Positions 10,500-48,620 of a stretch of 64,000 nucleotides of DNA are shown here, one piece after another. The position numbers and the translations under genes were made by a program. How positions within the stretch are numbered: the stretch's first letter is position 1; every line of letters starts with the position of its first letter. The notes beneath the pieces were generated by a model. The model made no database searches. It worked only from the letters and a program-made list of their open reading frames with translations, and was not told where the DNA came from. The DNA comes from Apostichopus japonicus (taxonomy: Eukaryota > Echinodermata > Holothuroidea > Aspidochirotida > Stichopodidae): positions 2,609,001-2,673,000 of the forward strand of contig NC_092575.1 of NCBI RefSeq assembly GCF_037975245.1. Reading direction: 5' to 3'.

Positions 10500-10665
10500 T
10501 TTTTTTTTTCGTGCCTCTGCAAGCATCACTTTTCTTTGGATGAACCCCAGTCCCTTAATTGCATCGAGACTGTGACTGTGTGATCATCGTCAGGTGTGTA
10601 TCACGATCCCCCTCGAAGGGGAACAGATACTACACACGATCTTAGCCAAAAGGCCGAGAAACGAT
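10500..10665 (-). repeat. U2 snRNA-headed SINE-like retroposon (or U2 pseudogene)
   Basis: On the minus strand the element starts at 10665 with the 5' end of U2 spliceosomal RNA: ATCGTTTCTCGG, CCTTTTGGCTAAGATC, then GTGTAGTATCTGTTC, which covers stem-loop I and the branch-point recognition GUAGUA. After ~48 nt similarity to U2 stops: the usual stem IIa/IIb, the Sm site (AUUUUUGG) and stem-loops III-IV are absent. Instead there is ~110 nt of other sequence ending in a run of about ten A (plus-strand T at 10500-10509). A U2 head, unrelated body and A-tail fit a snRNA-headed SINE better than a working U2 gene. No clear target-site duplication was seen. Confidence 0.6.
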
Positions 10666-11061
10666 CCGGGTACATGGTATAGTCGCCTTTAACGGAATAA
10701 GGGCCACACCGAAACCCTTGTGAAACCCCCATTTACCCCTACCTAAACCAGTGCCCCCGCACCATTGAAACCCTGTGCACGCCTGTATTCTCTGCATTCT
10801 CTTATCATATGTATGTTGCACAGAACTCACTAGGAAAACGGAATAGGTAGTAAAAAAGATACACAATATAATCATTCCTTAGACATAAGGCAAGAGTTGC
10901 AACAGACACTTGAAGTAATATGGACATGAGCTATACAAAGCTGGTCATACAATTTAAGAGCTGACTAGCAACTAGCGTCGTGCTACCATGGTAGCGAGAA
11001 ACATCGCACTGTTCTAGTTACGCGAAATTAAAAATGATGTGAAAATGTCGTATACTGCAAA

Positions 11062-12570
<1,509 letters not shown>

Positions 12571-13443
12571 AGTCGTACTTTACTGCTACCATGTTCTGCA
12601 TGCTTCATGAAAGACGTTAGGGCAAAATTCTGCCTGGCTGAAAAACTTTCTTCTGTGGGTGTCACTGTTGCAGCACTTTCAAATGGAGTTTGACTTTGAA
12701 AAGTTTAGAGAAAGCAATTTAACAAACGACTGTGCAAAGGTTTTCAACACAAAAACAAACTTAAAGAGGCTGTGGGGCATGTGTCTTTGATTTGAGGAAG
12801 ATAAACCACTAAACCGTCTCAAAGAGTCCTCTGTGCATTCTATACCATCGTCCCCGGTATTATGAATGTTTTGAACAAGAACATGGATACTTTCTAATTA
12901 TAATGTTTTTCTTTCAACAAAGATCACTTGTTAAATAATTAAGAAGATTAAAAATACTCACAAATGGTACTTTTAATTAACAAAAAACGGGCACTTTGGA
13001 TGTCTTTCACTCAAAATTGAGCTCACAAACCCCCTCTACTCCATCCTTCCACCTACCCACCCTGTCCATGACATATGAGCAACGGGCTTCAAGGTTGATA
13101 TTATCATTATCCTGTAAGGACATTTTACAACCTTCTTGGTTATTCTGATTTTCTCTTAACTTTTTATTATAATAAATATTGAAAGCCTGTTACAAATATC
13201 ATTATGAGATGAGGGAAGAACACAATGTATTTTGTTAACAACTAAATGGGTACTTCTGTGGTGCTTACCGTGAGCTGCCTCATTGATCTTTGCTAGTATT
13301 TTCTTTACTATTTACCCCTCCCTCACCTATTTAAGGATGAATCGCCAACCAGGGCTATGAATATGTTTTTGGTACAGGCAAAGCTATATTTCACTTCCAC
13401 TGAGCCAACAGGTCCATGCAAGTATCCTATACTTTAGGTTTTT
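12571..13443 (+). other. Presumed LIAT1 3' UTR and intergenic DNA
   Basis: No coding similarity. An AATAAA occurs near 13170 (ataataaatattg) and could serve as a poly(A) signal, but many AT-rich alternatives exist. Confidence 0.3.
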
Positions 13444-13925
13444 TATCTCTTTGTATATTCTTGAAAGTTTTGCATTTCTGAAGAGCACCACCGATTTCGA
13501 CTTACCGCCCCAGAGAAAAACGAAGTTAGTACATGTAGTATTGTATTGGTCATTGTAAATATGAAACATAAATTTATCAATACAGAGTGATATTTCAACC
13601 TGTAAAATCAATGTTTTTTACTCATTGTTTCAAATCTGATTTATCATTTCGTGAAAGATCAACTATGTGGTTTGCAATCACTGTGTATCTCTTTGTATAT
13701 TCTTGAAAGTTTTGCATTTCTGAAGAGCACCACCGATTTCGACTTACCGCCCCAGAAAAAAAACGAAGTTAGTACATGTAGTATTGTATTGGTCATTGTA
13801 AATATGAAACATGAATTTATCGATACAGAGTGATATTTCAACCTGTAAAATCAATGTTTTTTACTCATTGTTTCAAATCTGATTTATCATTTCGTGAAAG
13901 ATCAACTATGTGGTTTGCAATCAAA
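13444..13925. repeat. Tandem duplication, 242-bp unit, two copies
   Basis: The block starting 'tatctctttgtatattcttg' at 13444 recurs at 13686 with few differences (for example a longer A run in 'ccccagaaaaaaaacg'). Both copies run to 'ggtttgcaatca'. The near-identity suggests a recent event. Short open frames inside are shared by both copies and match nothing recognised. Confidence 0.9.
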
Positions 13926-14074
13926 AATTCCACTCGACTCAAATTTTACCCTTTAAGTACTTTTGCGAAACAACCATGTTTGATCTCCCGAAAGGGAAAA
14001 CTAAAGAGTAGTACTTTTAACAACCTTGCAAACTTGTTAGGGGGACTGCAGATTTAAAAGTCGGCAATGACTTC

Positions 14075-14075
<1 letters not shown>

Positions 14076-14158
<83 letters not shown>
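14076..14158. repeat. (TA)n(TG)n compound microsatellite
   Basis: About 48 bp of TA followed by about 34 bp of TG. Confidence 0.95.
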
Positions 14159-14160
<2 letters not shown>

Positions 14161-14261
14161 GGAATAACGGAAAAACTGTTAAACAACTATGCTGCATTTA
14201 GAGAAAGGCATTTAGAGAAAGGCTGATATATATAGGCTATATATATATATATAAAGAGAGA

Positions 14262-14267
14262 GAAAGG

Positions 14268-14313
<46 letters not shown>
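14262..14313. repeat. (TA)n tract at the left edge of a transposon
   Basis: TA dinucleotides abutting the TAGTGTTTACACGGG end of the element at 14314-15376. The matching right edge is another TA tract, so the element appears to sit inside one original microsatellite. Confidence 0.9.
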
Positions 14314-15492
<1,179 letters not shown>

Positions 15493-15649
15493 AACATAAC
15501 TGCATGCACGGCAGATGACGTATAAAGAACACACGTATGTTTGATGAAGTCTGAAATAAAGGTCTCATTCGACTACTCAAAAGTGTATGTTAAATGCCAA
15601 CCTTACTCATTACGAGTAGAACCGACAAATCTAACGCGCTACAGGTTTT

Positions 15650-16035
15650 TTCTAGCAGGATAACAACTCATTCAGAATCGAAAGAAGATCCTGCTAGTAG
15701 GCGTCAGGCCCATTCCCTATTACACATTCCCTTACACAGGCTCTATAGTGGATAAACAGTTTGCTAACAGTTTTTGTTTTTTATTAGGATAACAACTTGT
15801 GTAAAAGTAAGTGGGCCTGACGTTTCGATCCTATCAGGATCGTCGTCAGAGGCTGGAGGGAATGACAAGTAACAGAAACTACAAGGGACAAAATACAAGC
15901 ACAGATTGCAGATAGGTTATAATGAGCAGGGTGAACACAAAAAAGAGATGTGAGAGGGTTATAGTTGACAAAGAGTGGAGAGAAGAAAGAACAACTTGCT
16001 CGTGCATCTGTATCCACACCCATCGCTCACTTTAA
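15650..16035 (-). mobile_element. Penelope-like-element fragment with hammerhead-like hairpin
   Basis: On the minus strand 15853-15815 reads CTGACGA, a 7-bp hairpin (CGATCCT-GAT-AGGATCG) and AAACGTCAGGCC: the CUGANGA / stem II / GAAAC layout of a hammerhead ribozyme core. Such motifs are known from the terminal repeats of Penelope-like retroelements (established family knowledge). A degenerate copy in the other orientation is at 15680-15711. No reverse transcriptase is present. The assignment of the surrounding bases is approximate. Confidence 0.45.
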
Positions 16036-16044
16036 CAGAATCTG

Positions 16045-16130
16045 ATTAGTGCAAATCTGATCTGTGAAGTACTTTGAGATCATTCTTTTGATGTAAAGCG
16101 CTATATAAGAATAAATTATTATGATTATGC
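16045..16130 (+). repeat. 3' tail of an L2/CR1-like retrotransposon
   Basis: Contains 'gtaaagcgctatataagaat' then 'aaattattatgatta', the characteristic 3' end of L2/CR1-like elements, also seen (diverged) at ~52.5 kb and in reverse at ~60.85 kb. Confidence 0.55.
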
Positions 16131-17497
16131 AAACAGCCCTGCCATTTCCATAATCAAACAATACCGCCCTCATTTCATTTCATAACGTAGTTTTAATCCA
16201 AGTAATACATTCCAATTAGAATTAAAGGTAATATAACATCAGGCCTGCGGCGGTTGAATACTACCAGTGGAAAAGTTGAAAACATATAGCACTACCGGTA
16301 CGCGATGGTTAATATTACTATTCTCTCATATGGAAAAAAAAGCTACTGCAGATATTGTTTCATATATCACTGAATATTTTGGTTGTTGCCTATAATGTAG
16401 GCCATCTTGCACATTTATATTAAACTTATATACAAGCAATATATCACTTCCCACAATATTCATGTTATTTTTTTTCAATCTCGAGTGGTTCTAATTAATG
16501 CACTGCTGCTAATAACGAATGACAAACACGATATTTAAGCAATCAAAATAAACTAATTTTCTCGATGTTGAATATTTGTAATGTCATTTGAACCTATCGG
16601 ATATTATGAATTTCAGATTTAAGTCATTTTAACTTAGTATATAGGCACTAAACTTTCTCTTTCAGAAACTGCTTTTTGAGTGGCAAATGTAATGCATTTA
16701 CTGCATTTTGGAAATTGTGACCATTGTTTTTTATCTTTCTGTCACATTGGACTCAATTATGAAGACTATTAACTCACGTGACATTTCAAATCATCGTTTT
16801 CGGTGTGGAAAGTATAATGACATCTCATGTGATCTATGATAGTTGCGTTAAACCTATATAGTTTATGTATATTGTCGTCAGCACATCGGTTACTAACATA
16901 TTTAAACGCGCATCCAATACTTCTCGTTATGAATGTGAATCGTTTTGGTTGTGCCGTTTTATTTCCTTTCCGGCTCTGTTATTTTTTTTAGTTTAGAAAA
17001 GCAACCTGTGATCTGCTTTATTCATTATTTCACAGTGAATACTTGATTTTTCCTTCCCCTACCCCACTAACCACCCCCCATCCCCTCCATATATCCCTTC
17101 TTTAATATATTTTTGTTTTATAATATGTTTTCTTCTTTCATTATTAATTACAATGAAATGCCAACAGCCAAAGAGAATTACTGGCAATCATAACGGATTC
17201 GTATTAAAAGTTCCGTGAATCGAACCAATTCTTAATTCTTAGAAGAAGTCTTACGCCCTTAACTACGACGACGTTCTCACGTCTCGAACGTAATAACGAT
17301 GATCCATATAATACCGTACGGTGGAGGTGTACAGGATGTAAACAAAACCACAGCTGGCTGTGCAGTCACTGTGTATGAAATAATTATTTATATACTTGTG
17401 TGTGTTATGGTATACGGACTACATGTGGAGACTAGATTATTTGTCCCTTCAAACATCTGTGGCACGGTAATGTAAGCAGCAAATAACCACAAAGAAT
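16131..17497 (+). other. Intergenic DNA upstream of Deltex
   Basis: AT-rich, without recognised genes. A C-rich stretch lies at about 17055-17100. The Deltex promoter and any 5' UTR should be in its right part, but no core promoter element stands out. Confidence 0.35.
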
Positions 17498-40429
<22,932 letters not shown>

Positions 40430-40507
40430 AATGGACGAGGTGGGTCCATAGATAGTATGAGGTGGGTCCGTAGAAGGGACAAGGTGGGTCAGTAGGAAGT
40501 ACGAGGC

Positions 40508-43500
40508 TTACAGGAGTGCTGAACAGTGGGTGAGGTTGTTGTGGCCATCTCTTTTCCTAAACCAGAGGCTGAGAATATTTAAGTCATAAGTCACGTTTAT
40601 AAGTCACGTGCGGCAGTAATGAAGACGGATCTTTTATGCTGCGGTTGCAGAATTATAACAGTCGTTGCTGGTCTGCCTGGGCGTCCACATGCTGTAATGC
40701 TTCCTCCGAGAACCTGTCCAGGGTCTCACTCGACTAGAACAAAGGTTGTGGTTTGTGCTCGTTATAGCTATTTAAGAGATCCAGGTTACTGTTAAGAAGA
40801 TAACGAAGATCAAACGATGATAAGGGGAATATATTCTTAGCATTCCCGCTGAAATGTTTGACAGTCCATGTCGTTTTTGAGGTAACATTTGAAGATGACG
40901 GCACGCACCAGAAATGAACTTGTATGGTGTCACAGATACGCACTGACAACATTTGTGTGATGGTTTTTCTTGAAAATTGACATCCGTTTATCTACTTCAA
41001 ACTTGCGATAAGTTTTCTCAATATGTATACAGTCTTTGGGATATTGCTGGCTTCAGATCTCGTTGGGGGTAGTTGGAAATGCTATCCAATCCAAAGTTGA
41101 ATCAATGAATGAAAGATAAAGCCCAACAGACTAATTTTGACTGTCAGTGTGCAGTGATGACATCACACCTGTTTGCTTCAAGTCCTTTTAGGTGCAAACT
41201 TTTGTAGGAATTGAATGCAAATTTCAACAGGATGCTTAGTCTTTGTTCCTCTTTTTCAAATGTCATATTTCGTCTCGGACTATCCTGCTTTCCTTACAAC
41301 ACTCCATCTTTTCTTACTTTTTTTAAAACAACTGTGGAGCATTTGCAACAAATCTTTTAACATATGATCCCATTTTGACATGTCTTGTGCAATTGTTGAA
41401 AAAGGTTGAAAAAGGTAAGATATTGTCATAATTTGATGGACAAGATCAAGCCTGCAACTGTTGCCAAATTGGAATTTATTGGCTAAGAAAAAAGGAGGTC
41501 TGTATTAAAGTTTGAGAGAAACAGTGATTTGGTGGTGGTGGATAGGAAACCATCCCCCCCCCCCCGGAGAGAGTATACCTTGTTGTTATTTACAGCAGTT
41601 TGCCTTCAGTTAAATATCCTTGTTGCCATTGGTTACTACCATCTGCAGTACTAAGATGTACCTCTTCCAATGTTTCTATATGTTCCATATGAAATAGTCA
41701 CATTAGAGGTGCAAAACTCCTGTTGTTTTATGTTGTTGTGGGGATCAAGGTCACTTTAGGTCAACATGGTTGAACCGTATGTTGCATGTGTGACATCGAA
41801 TGGGTGCATGGTCAAATTGAAATCAACACTCAACAATGGTAAAATAAAACAAATGTAAAATGTTGTGTGCGGTGTGACATTGTATATGTTCTCTGGTAAA
41901 ATGTGGCATGAAATCACTTAAAAGACTGATGGCTATTTTTCGGTTCCACATTAAATGCCAGATATCTTCTTGAAAGTGGGTTCTACTTTTATAAAGAAGA
42001 ATAAGAAGCAACTATGACTACACTACACCAATTTATATCCATTTAGTGTGTATGCAATTTGGAATATGCATTTATTGTGTAACACTAGTGGAAGGTTTGT
42101 AGAAATTTGTTTGCCATTAAGTATTGACTGTTCAAAGATTATGTATATAAGAGTTGAATACATATACTTTACATTTGTCAAATACTTTAGCCATTCAGGG
42201 ATATAATTTAGTGTTCAAATCCTGTGTCCCCCTCCCCTACCCTTATCTATTAAAATCTTTCTTTGTTTTTTTGGAGCATCAATGAATCATAAATCTGTTC
42301 AAGTAAACCATTCAAGCTTATCTTGTCTTCTTCATTATGTAGAAAAGAGGAATTTTGGCAATTGTAAATTTTTCAGTACTTAATTTAATTTTGAAAAATG
42401 TATAAAATGTTTTACTATCTTGGGATTTCTCTTTTGGATGTGTGAGGATAAATGTAACATGTATTGTGAATGTTACAAATGCAATTCAGATTTAAACAAT
42501 GCAAGGTTTTTTTTCCTTCTTCTTTGTCAGTGTGTTACGGCTCTCGCCAAGGAATTTACAAGCGAGCATGAACATGGTTCATACTTTTAATCGGTTTTCA
42601 CCAAAAATTAACCAGATTGTTTGAAAAATTATCAGAAAAAGTTATTTGCTGTTCCTTTAACCTAGAACTGCACCACTTTCATCACAGATTTGATCTAGCC
42701 TGGTAATGATATTATTTGCCTAAAAGAAATGGGCAAAAATTGTTCTGTATTTCACAGTATTTGTCTGAAAACTTATGTGGACTTGGCTGTACTGTGATGC
42801 TACACACCAATGTAGCAAGTGCATGAATCTAGTGGTTTTGATAGTAGAAGAGAGGAGGGTTTGGGGTGTGGGGGATAGCCAGTGCAAAGTAGCTGCTTCT
42901 GTACAGCAATTACTTACACTTTCATGTCATCTTAATAACCAATTGTTTAATGTGATGAATGAATATTTCATGATGCTTGGATTTTTCCTATTATATCCTA
43001 TCACACTAACTCAATGAAGAAACTAGCCTAATGTTATAAATATCTTGGTGTGTGAGTAATATGCAACTGTTCCACCTATGTGTATAAAAGTAATGAAGCT
43101 CTTATTGTAAGGTGTGTCATAATGGTTACGGTTTTTTCATATTTTTGAAAAATTGATAAAAAATTGCAATTTCTTGAACATGCATAGATCTTAACTTCTT
43201 GACTCTAGTTTTATAGAGCGATATTGATAAGTTTTGAAAACAGGGTCACTTTTTGGTGCTTAACAATTAATTTTTTTCTATTTAATCTTAAGAAAATAAT
43301 ACCTTTTTTGAAATGGAATTGTTCATTGCAAAAGAGATTAGAATATTATATCCAACCAGTTACAATTCTTAAAAGGGATTTTCATCAGACTTTCTATAAG
43401 ATTTATGAAAGCAAAGAATACTGTTAAATTGTTTAGGAGTTTTTGTCAAGGTTTGAGGTACATGGCTTTTATTTGTCAGTGCTTGTTATCATTCCAGGTT

Positions 43501-45659
43501 GACCCTAGCATTTTGCATACATGCATGGTTAAGTTCTTCCTTTGTTATATAATTTTTTTTGCTCCGATATGGTCGTTAACCTGAGAAGATAACTTATGGA
43601 TCGATCAAAGATCTTTTAGATATACATTCTGATTTTGCTGAAATTATTGATCAGTCAACCACCCTGGCTTTTCAAATGTCGACTGCTCCTCTGTTCCATA
43701 GGCAAAAGGACTACATTGATTTATTCTTTGGGCTGTTTTTTTTTTTCTCGTCCCTTGTCACGACTACTTACAGCTGAGAACTCTATAAATGGCAGGGTCA
43801 ACCTTACGTCAGTCTCGTTTATTTGTTGTTTGACCGGAAGTAGTTTGGCCAAACATTTTGCTCTGCTCTTTTCTATTCTACTGGTTTTGAAGTTTGAACA
43901 AAGAGTTTGAACACAGAGTGTCCTTTGTTACAATTTGTGGTTGGAGGAAGGATATGGAGGGGTATTTGGGAGGGGGCATGATGAGGTGAGGGGGTATGGT
44001 CTGATACATTTGTCGTTTGTCCAGGTTGCCAATGTGTCATGTATTCCATAATTGTTTGTAGAAGTTATATGTAGCGTGCAATATTAATATGTAGTAAAAC
44101 TTGCAATATGTGTGGGTTGAATTATAAAATCTGTGAACATTTTGATCGTCAGTGGTGACAGCTTACTGAGAAGCTATTCAATATTTGCGCGGTTGATTTT
44201 ATCCTTTATCAATGATTATTCGTAAATCATGAATAAAACATCACTCGATTATTTCAGGTCTCTGACCCCTTATGTTTCTGAGTTCAGCATTTTCCAGAGT
44301 GGTATTTTAGTATATTTGCTATCAATTTCCTGACAAAATTTGTTATTAATATTCCATCAGAATGTTGCTCATTTTGAACGAGTAGTCAAATTTCAATTCA
44401 GTTCTATTAGTCACCGGCTCCCTTAACGTTCATTTGCACAAAACAAAATGGGAGAACAATCACAAAATTATGCTCCAAAATTGAATGTTGTCATGTAAAC
44501 TTTAAAAGAAGCAGCAGTTGCAGAAACATTTTGGTAAACATTTTGATAGCTTGAAATGTTAAAGCCCGCTGTAGCACACTGCCGGACTGATCACAACCAA
44601 ACTCAACCATACTTATGTGATAGTCAAGCAGTGTATGTGTGGTAAAGCGACTAGGATTGATCAAAAATCCACAACTTATAGGTCTCATTGGCGTCATCAC
44701 TTGAACACAAAACTGAACAGTTTTAAAGTAAATGTAGCCCATATAGATACGTTTGTTGTCATTTTCATTTATTTGCAGCGGAGTGGTGGGCGCAGAGAGG
44801 GGGCAGGGGAGGGGGGTAGCCCTAGTGGCTTCTGTGGTATTTTCTCGTTAAAGACAGCTTTTATGGCGAAGAAAATAATGCACCATTTGAATAATTGTTT
44901 TTCTTCCATAATCACGGTAACTAATGAAAAGAAGAATTTATTATCGCACAGATACTATCGTCAGAGATTGGAGTTATCTCATATTTATGATTTGATATAA
45001 AAGTGTACATGGGGACTAGACAGAAGGAATTGTTTGAACTGGAGGTGAATAGTTCAAGTTGAATTAGCAGACTCTCTCAGTTCTTGCCCGTAGACCTATG
45101 TATGAGTAAGGCAGGGGTTATTGCTGGAATGATGTTTTATTTTTAACTCAGGACACCATTGTCACAGATGAGGGAAACTTCTTGGTCAGTTGATATCTTG
45201 GTATTTTTCAATTATGATCTCAAGACTATGGTAACATTTTAATATTTCTTATGTATGCATCCTCTTATGGGTTACGAGGCTTCTTAGCAGTATGCACTTG
45301 TTCAATACAGCTTCACAACAACTTTTAAATGTCATGTACATTTTTTTTTTCCAGTGAAGTTAAATATGCAGTACAAAAGTATTTTAAATAATTATGAATG
45401 AAATTTCTCTTATGCAATCTGTAAATATACATCTCACTATAAATGGTGCAAAGAAGGAGAAGAATGTTGGTCAAGCAATGTCAGTATTTATTGTTTTATC
45501 TTGTCCAGACTTTTTGTATCTCTTGTTTTTCATTAAAAAAAAGAAGCAGGATATTTAGTTTATTACCACCCTTTATATCTTCCAATTTGAACCCATCTCT
45601 GCCCCCTTGACCATTGTTTAAGGCCCTTACAACTCTTTTCAATTTGTGGCCAAATTAAT
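40508..45659. other. Deltex 3' UTR / intergenic region, no further gene seen
   Basis: About 5 kb without recognised coding similarity on either strand. It contains a poly-C run near 41555 and scattered AATAAA words (for example near 41830 and 44230). Part must be the Deltex 3' UTR; its end cannot be placed. The last VPS53 exon was sought here on the minus strand and not found. Confidence 0.4.
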
Positions 45660-48620
45660 CATCATATTTCTTGTTTACAAAATCTTCCATAGGATAGAGG
45701 GCATCCTCCTGAACAATGAAGCAATCATATACTAAAAACTTACTATAAATATTTTGAAAATAAATTTTAATATGATATACTAATATTCCATAGACTGCCC
45801 CTCTCAACTTCATAGAATATCAAATCTGAGCTCTGGGAATCCATAATGACCATCCTGACTGATATTTGAGAACTTTGATTTTTTGGGCAAAATTGACGAT
45901 TTTGTAAGGCTATACCCTTATGATTTTTTCAATTTTTGGCCAAATTCAGCAATTTCTAAATTCTCTCCAAAATCATCCATAGGATGGAGGCCGTCCTCTT
46001 TGAAGATGAAGCAATCATATAATACGTTTCTATCTTCAAAGAAACTTAATATCAATATTTTGACAATTAATTTTAATATGATATACTTAATACTCCATAG
46101 ACTGCCCCTCTCAACTTCATAGAATATCATATCTGAGCTCTGGGAATCCATAATGACCATCCTGACTGATATTTGAGAACTTTGATTTTTTGGGCAAAAT
46201 TGACGATTTTGTAAGGCTATACCCTTATGATTTTTTCAATTTTTGGCCAAATTAAGCAATTTCTAAATTCTCTCCAAAATCATCCATAGGATGGAGGGCG
46301 TCCTCCTAGAAGATGAAGCCATCATACGTTTCTATCTTCAAAGAAACTTAATATCAATATTGTGAAAATTAATTTTAATATGATATACTTAATATTCCAT
46401 AGACTGCCCCACTCAACTTCATAGAATATCATATCTGAGCCCTAGGAATCCATTAAGACCATCCTGACTGATATTTGAGAACTTTGATTTTTTGGCCGAA
46501 ACTGACGATTTTGTAAGGCTATACCCTTATGATTTTTTCAATTTTTGGCCAAAATCAGCAAAATTTTAATTCTCTCCAAAATCATCCATAGGATGGAGGG
46601 CGTCCTCTTGAAAGATAAAGCAATCATTTAATATGTTTCTATCTTCAAAGAAACTTAATATCAATATTTTGAAAATTAATTTTAATATGATATACTTAAT
46701 ATTCCATAGACTGCCCCTCTCAACTTCATAGAATATCATATCTGAGCTCTCGTAATCATAATGACCATCCTGACTGATATTTGAGAACTTTGATTTTTTG
46801 GCCGAAACTGACGATTTTGTAAGGCTATACCCTTATGATTTTTTCAATTTTTGGCCAAAATCAGCAAATTTTTAATTCTCTCCAAAATCATCCATAGGAT
46901 GGAGGGCGTCCTCTTGGAAGATAAAGCAATCATATAATACGTTTCTATTTTCAAAGAAACGTAATATCAATATTTTGAAAATTAATTTTAATATGATATA
47001 CTTAATATTCCATAGACTGCCCCTCTCAACTTCATAGAATATCATATCTGAGCTTTAGGAATCCATTAAGACCATTCTGACTGATATTTGAGAACTTTGA
47101 TTTTTTGGGCAAAATTGACGATTTTGTAAGGCTATACCCTTATGATTTTTTCAATTTTTGGCCAAAATCAGCAAATTTTTAGTTCTCTCCAAAATCATCC
47201 ATAGGATGGAGGGCGTCCTCTTGGAAGATAAAGCAATCATATAATACGTTTCTATCTTCAAAGAAACTTATTATCAATATTTTGAAAATTAACTTTAATA
47301 TGATATACTTAATATTCCATAGACTGCCCCTCTCAACTTCATAGAATATCATATCTGAGCTCTGGGAATCATAATGACCATCCTGACTGATATTTGGGTA
47401 CTTTGATTTTTTGGCCAAAATTGACGATTTTGTAAGGCTATACCCTTATTGATTTTTTCAATTTTTGGCCAAAAATCAGCAATTTCTAAATTCTCTCCAA
47501 AATCATCCATAGGATGGAGGGCGCCCCATTGAAAGATAAAGCAATCATATTATATGTTTCTATTTTCAAAGAAACTTAATATCAATATTTTGAAAATTAA
47601 CTTGAATATGATATACTTAATATTCCATAGACTGCCCCTCTCAACTTCATAGAATATCATATCTGAGCTCTGGGAATCATAATGACCATCCTGACTGATA
47701 TTTGAGAACTTTTGATATTTTGCCCAAAATTGACAATTTTGTAAAGCTATACCCTTATGATTTTTTCAATTTTTGGCCAAATTCAGCAATTTCTAAATTC
47801 TCTCCAAAATCATCCATAGGATGGAGGGCGCCCCATTGAAAGATAAAGCAATCATTTAATACGTTTTTATTTTCAAAGAAACTTAATATCAATATTTTGA
47901 AAATTAACTTTAATATGATATACTTAATATTCCATAGACTGCCCCTCTCAACTTCATAGAAAATCATATCTGAACTCGAGGAATCCATTTAGACCATCCT
48001 GACTGATATTTGATAACTTTTGATTTTTTGGGCAAAATTGACGATTTTGTAAGGCTATATACCCTTATGATTTTTTCAATTTTTGGCCAAAATCCACAAA
48101 TTTTTAATTCTCTCCAAAATCATTCATAGGATGGAGGGCGTCCTCTTGAAAGATAAAGCAATCATTAAATACGTTTCTATCTTCAAAGAAACTTAATATC
48201 AATATTTTGACAATTAATTTTAATATGATATACTTAATATTCCATAGACTGCCCCTCTCAACTTCATAGAATATCATATCTGAGCTCTGGGAATCCATAA
48301 TGACCATCCTGACTGATATTTGAGAACTTCGATTTTTGGCCGAAATTAAAGATTTTGTAAGGCTATACCCTTATGATTTTTTCAATTTTTGGCCAAAATC
48401 AGCAATTATATTTTTATTCTCTCCAAAATCATCCATAGGATGGCGGGCGTCCTCTTGGAAGTTGAAGCAATCATATTATACATTTCTACTTTCAAAGAAA
48501 CTTAATATCAATATTTTGAAAATTAATTTTAATATGATATACTTAATATTCCAGTCTGCCCCTCTCAACTTTTTGGCCAAAATTGATGATTTTGTAAGGC
48601 TATTGTCATATCTGTAGTAG
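45660..48620. repeat. Satellite-like tandem array, ~307-bp unit, 9-10 copies
   Basis: The anchor 'aaaatcatccataggatgga' recurs at about 45970, 46277, 46579, 46885, 47192, 47500, 47807, 48117 (cattcat) and 48426, spaced 302-310 bp. A more divergent partial copy lies at ~45.69 kb and a truncated one at the right end. Each unit also has 'atagactgcccctctcaact' and 'aaggctatacccttatgatt'. Antisense frames of 67-80 codons recur in every unit (DMIFYEVERGSLW), simply because the units are alike. Confidence 0.94.

Noticed and set aside
10500-10665. Functional U2 snRNA gene
   Set aside because: Only the first ~48 nt match; the Sm site and 3' stem-loops are missing and the element ends in an A-run.
15784-16023. 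79-codon minus frame at the hammerhead-like fragment
   Set aside because: It runs through the non-coding terminal-repeat sequence and the hairpin; no protein family is recognised.
45883-48617. Recurring 67-93-codon frames in the satellite
   Set aside because: Each is the same stretch of the 307-bp unit on one strand or the other; variation shows no protein-level constraint.
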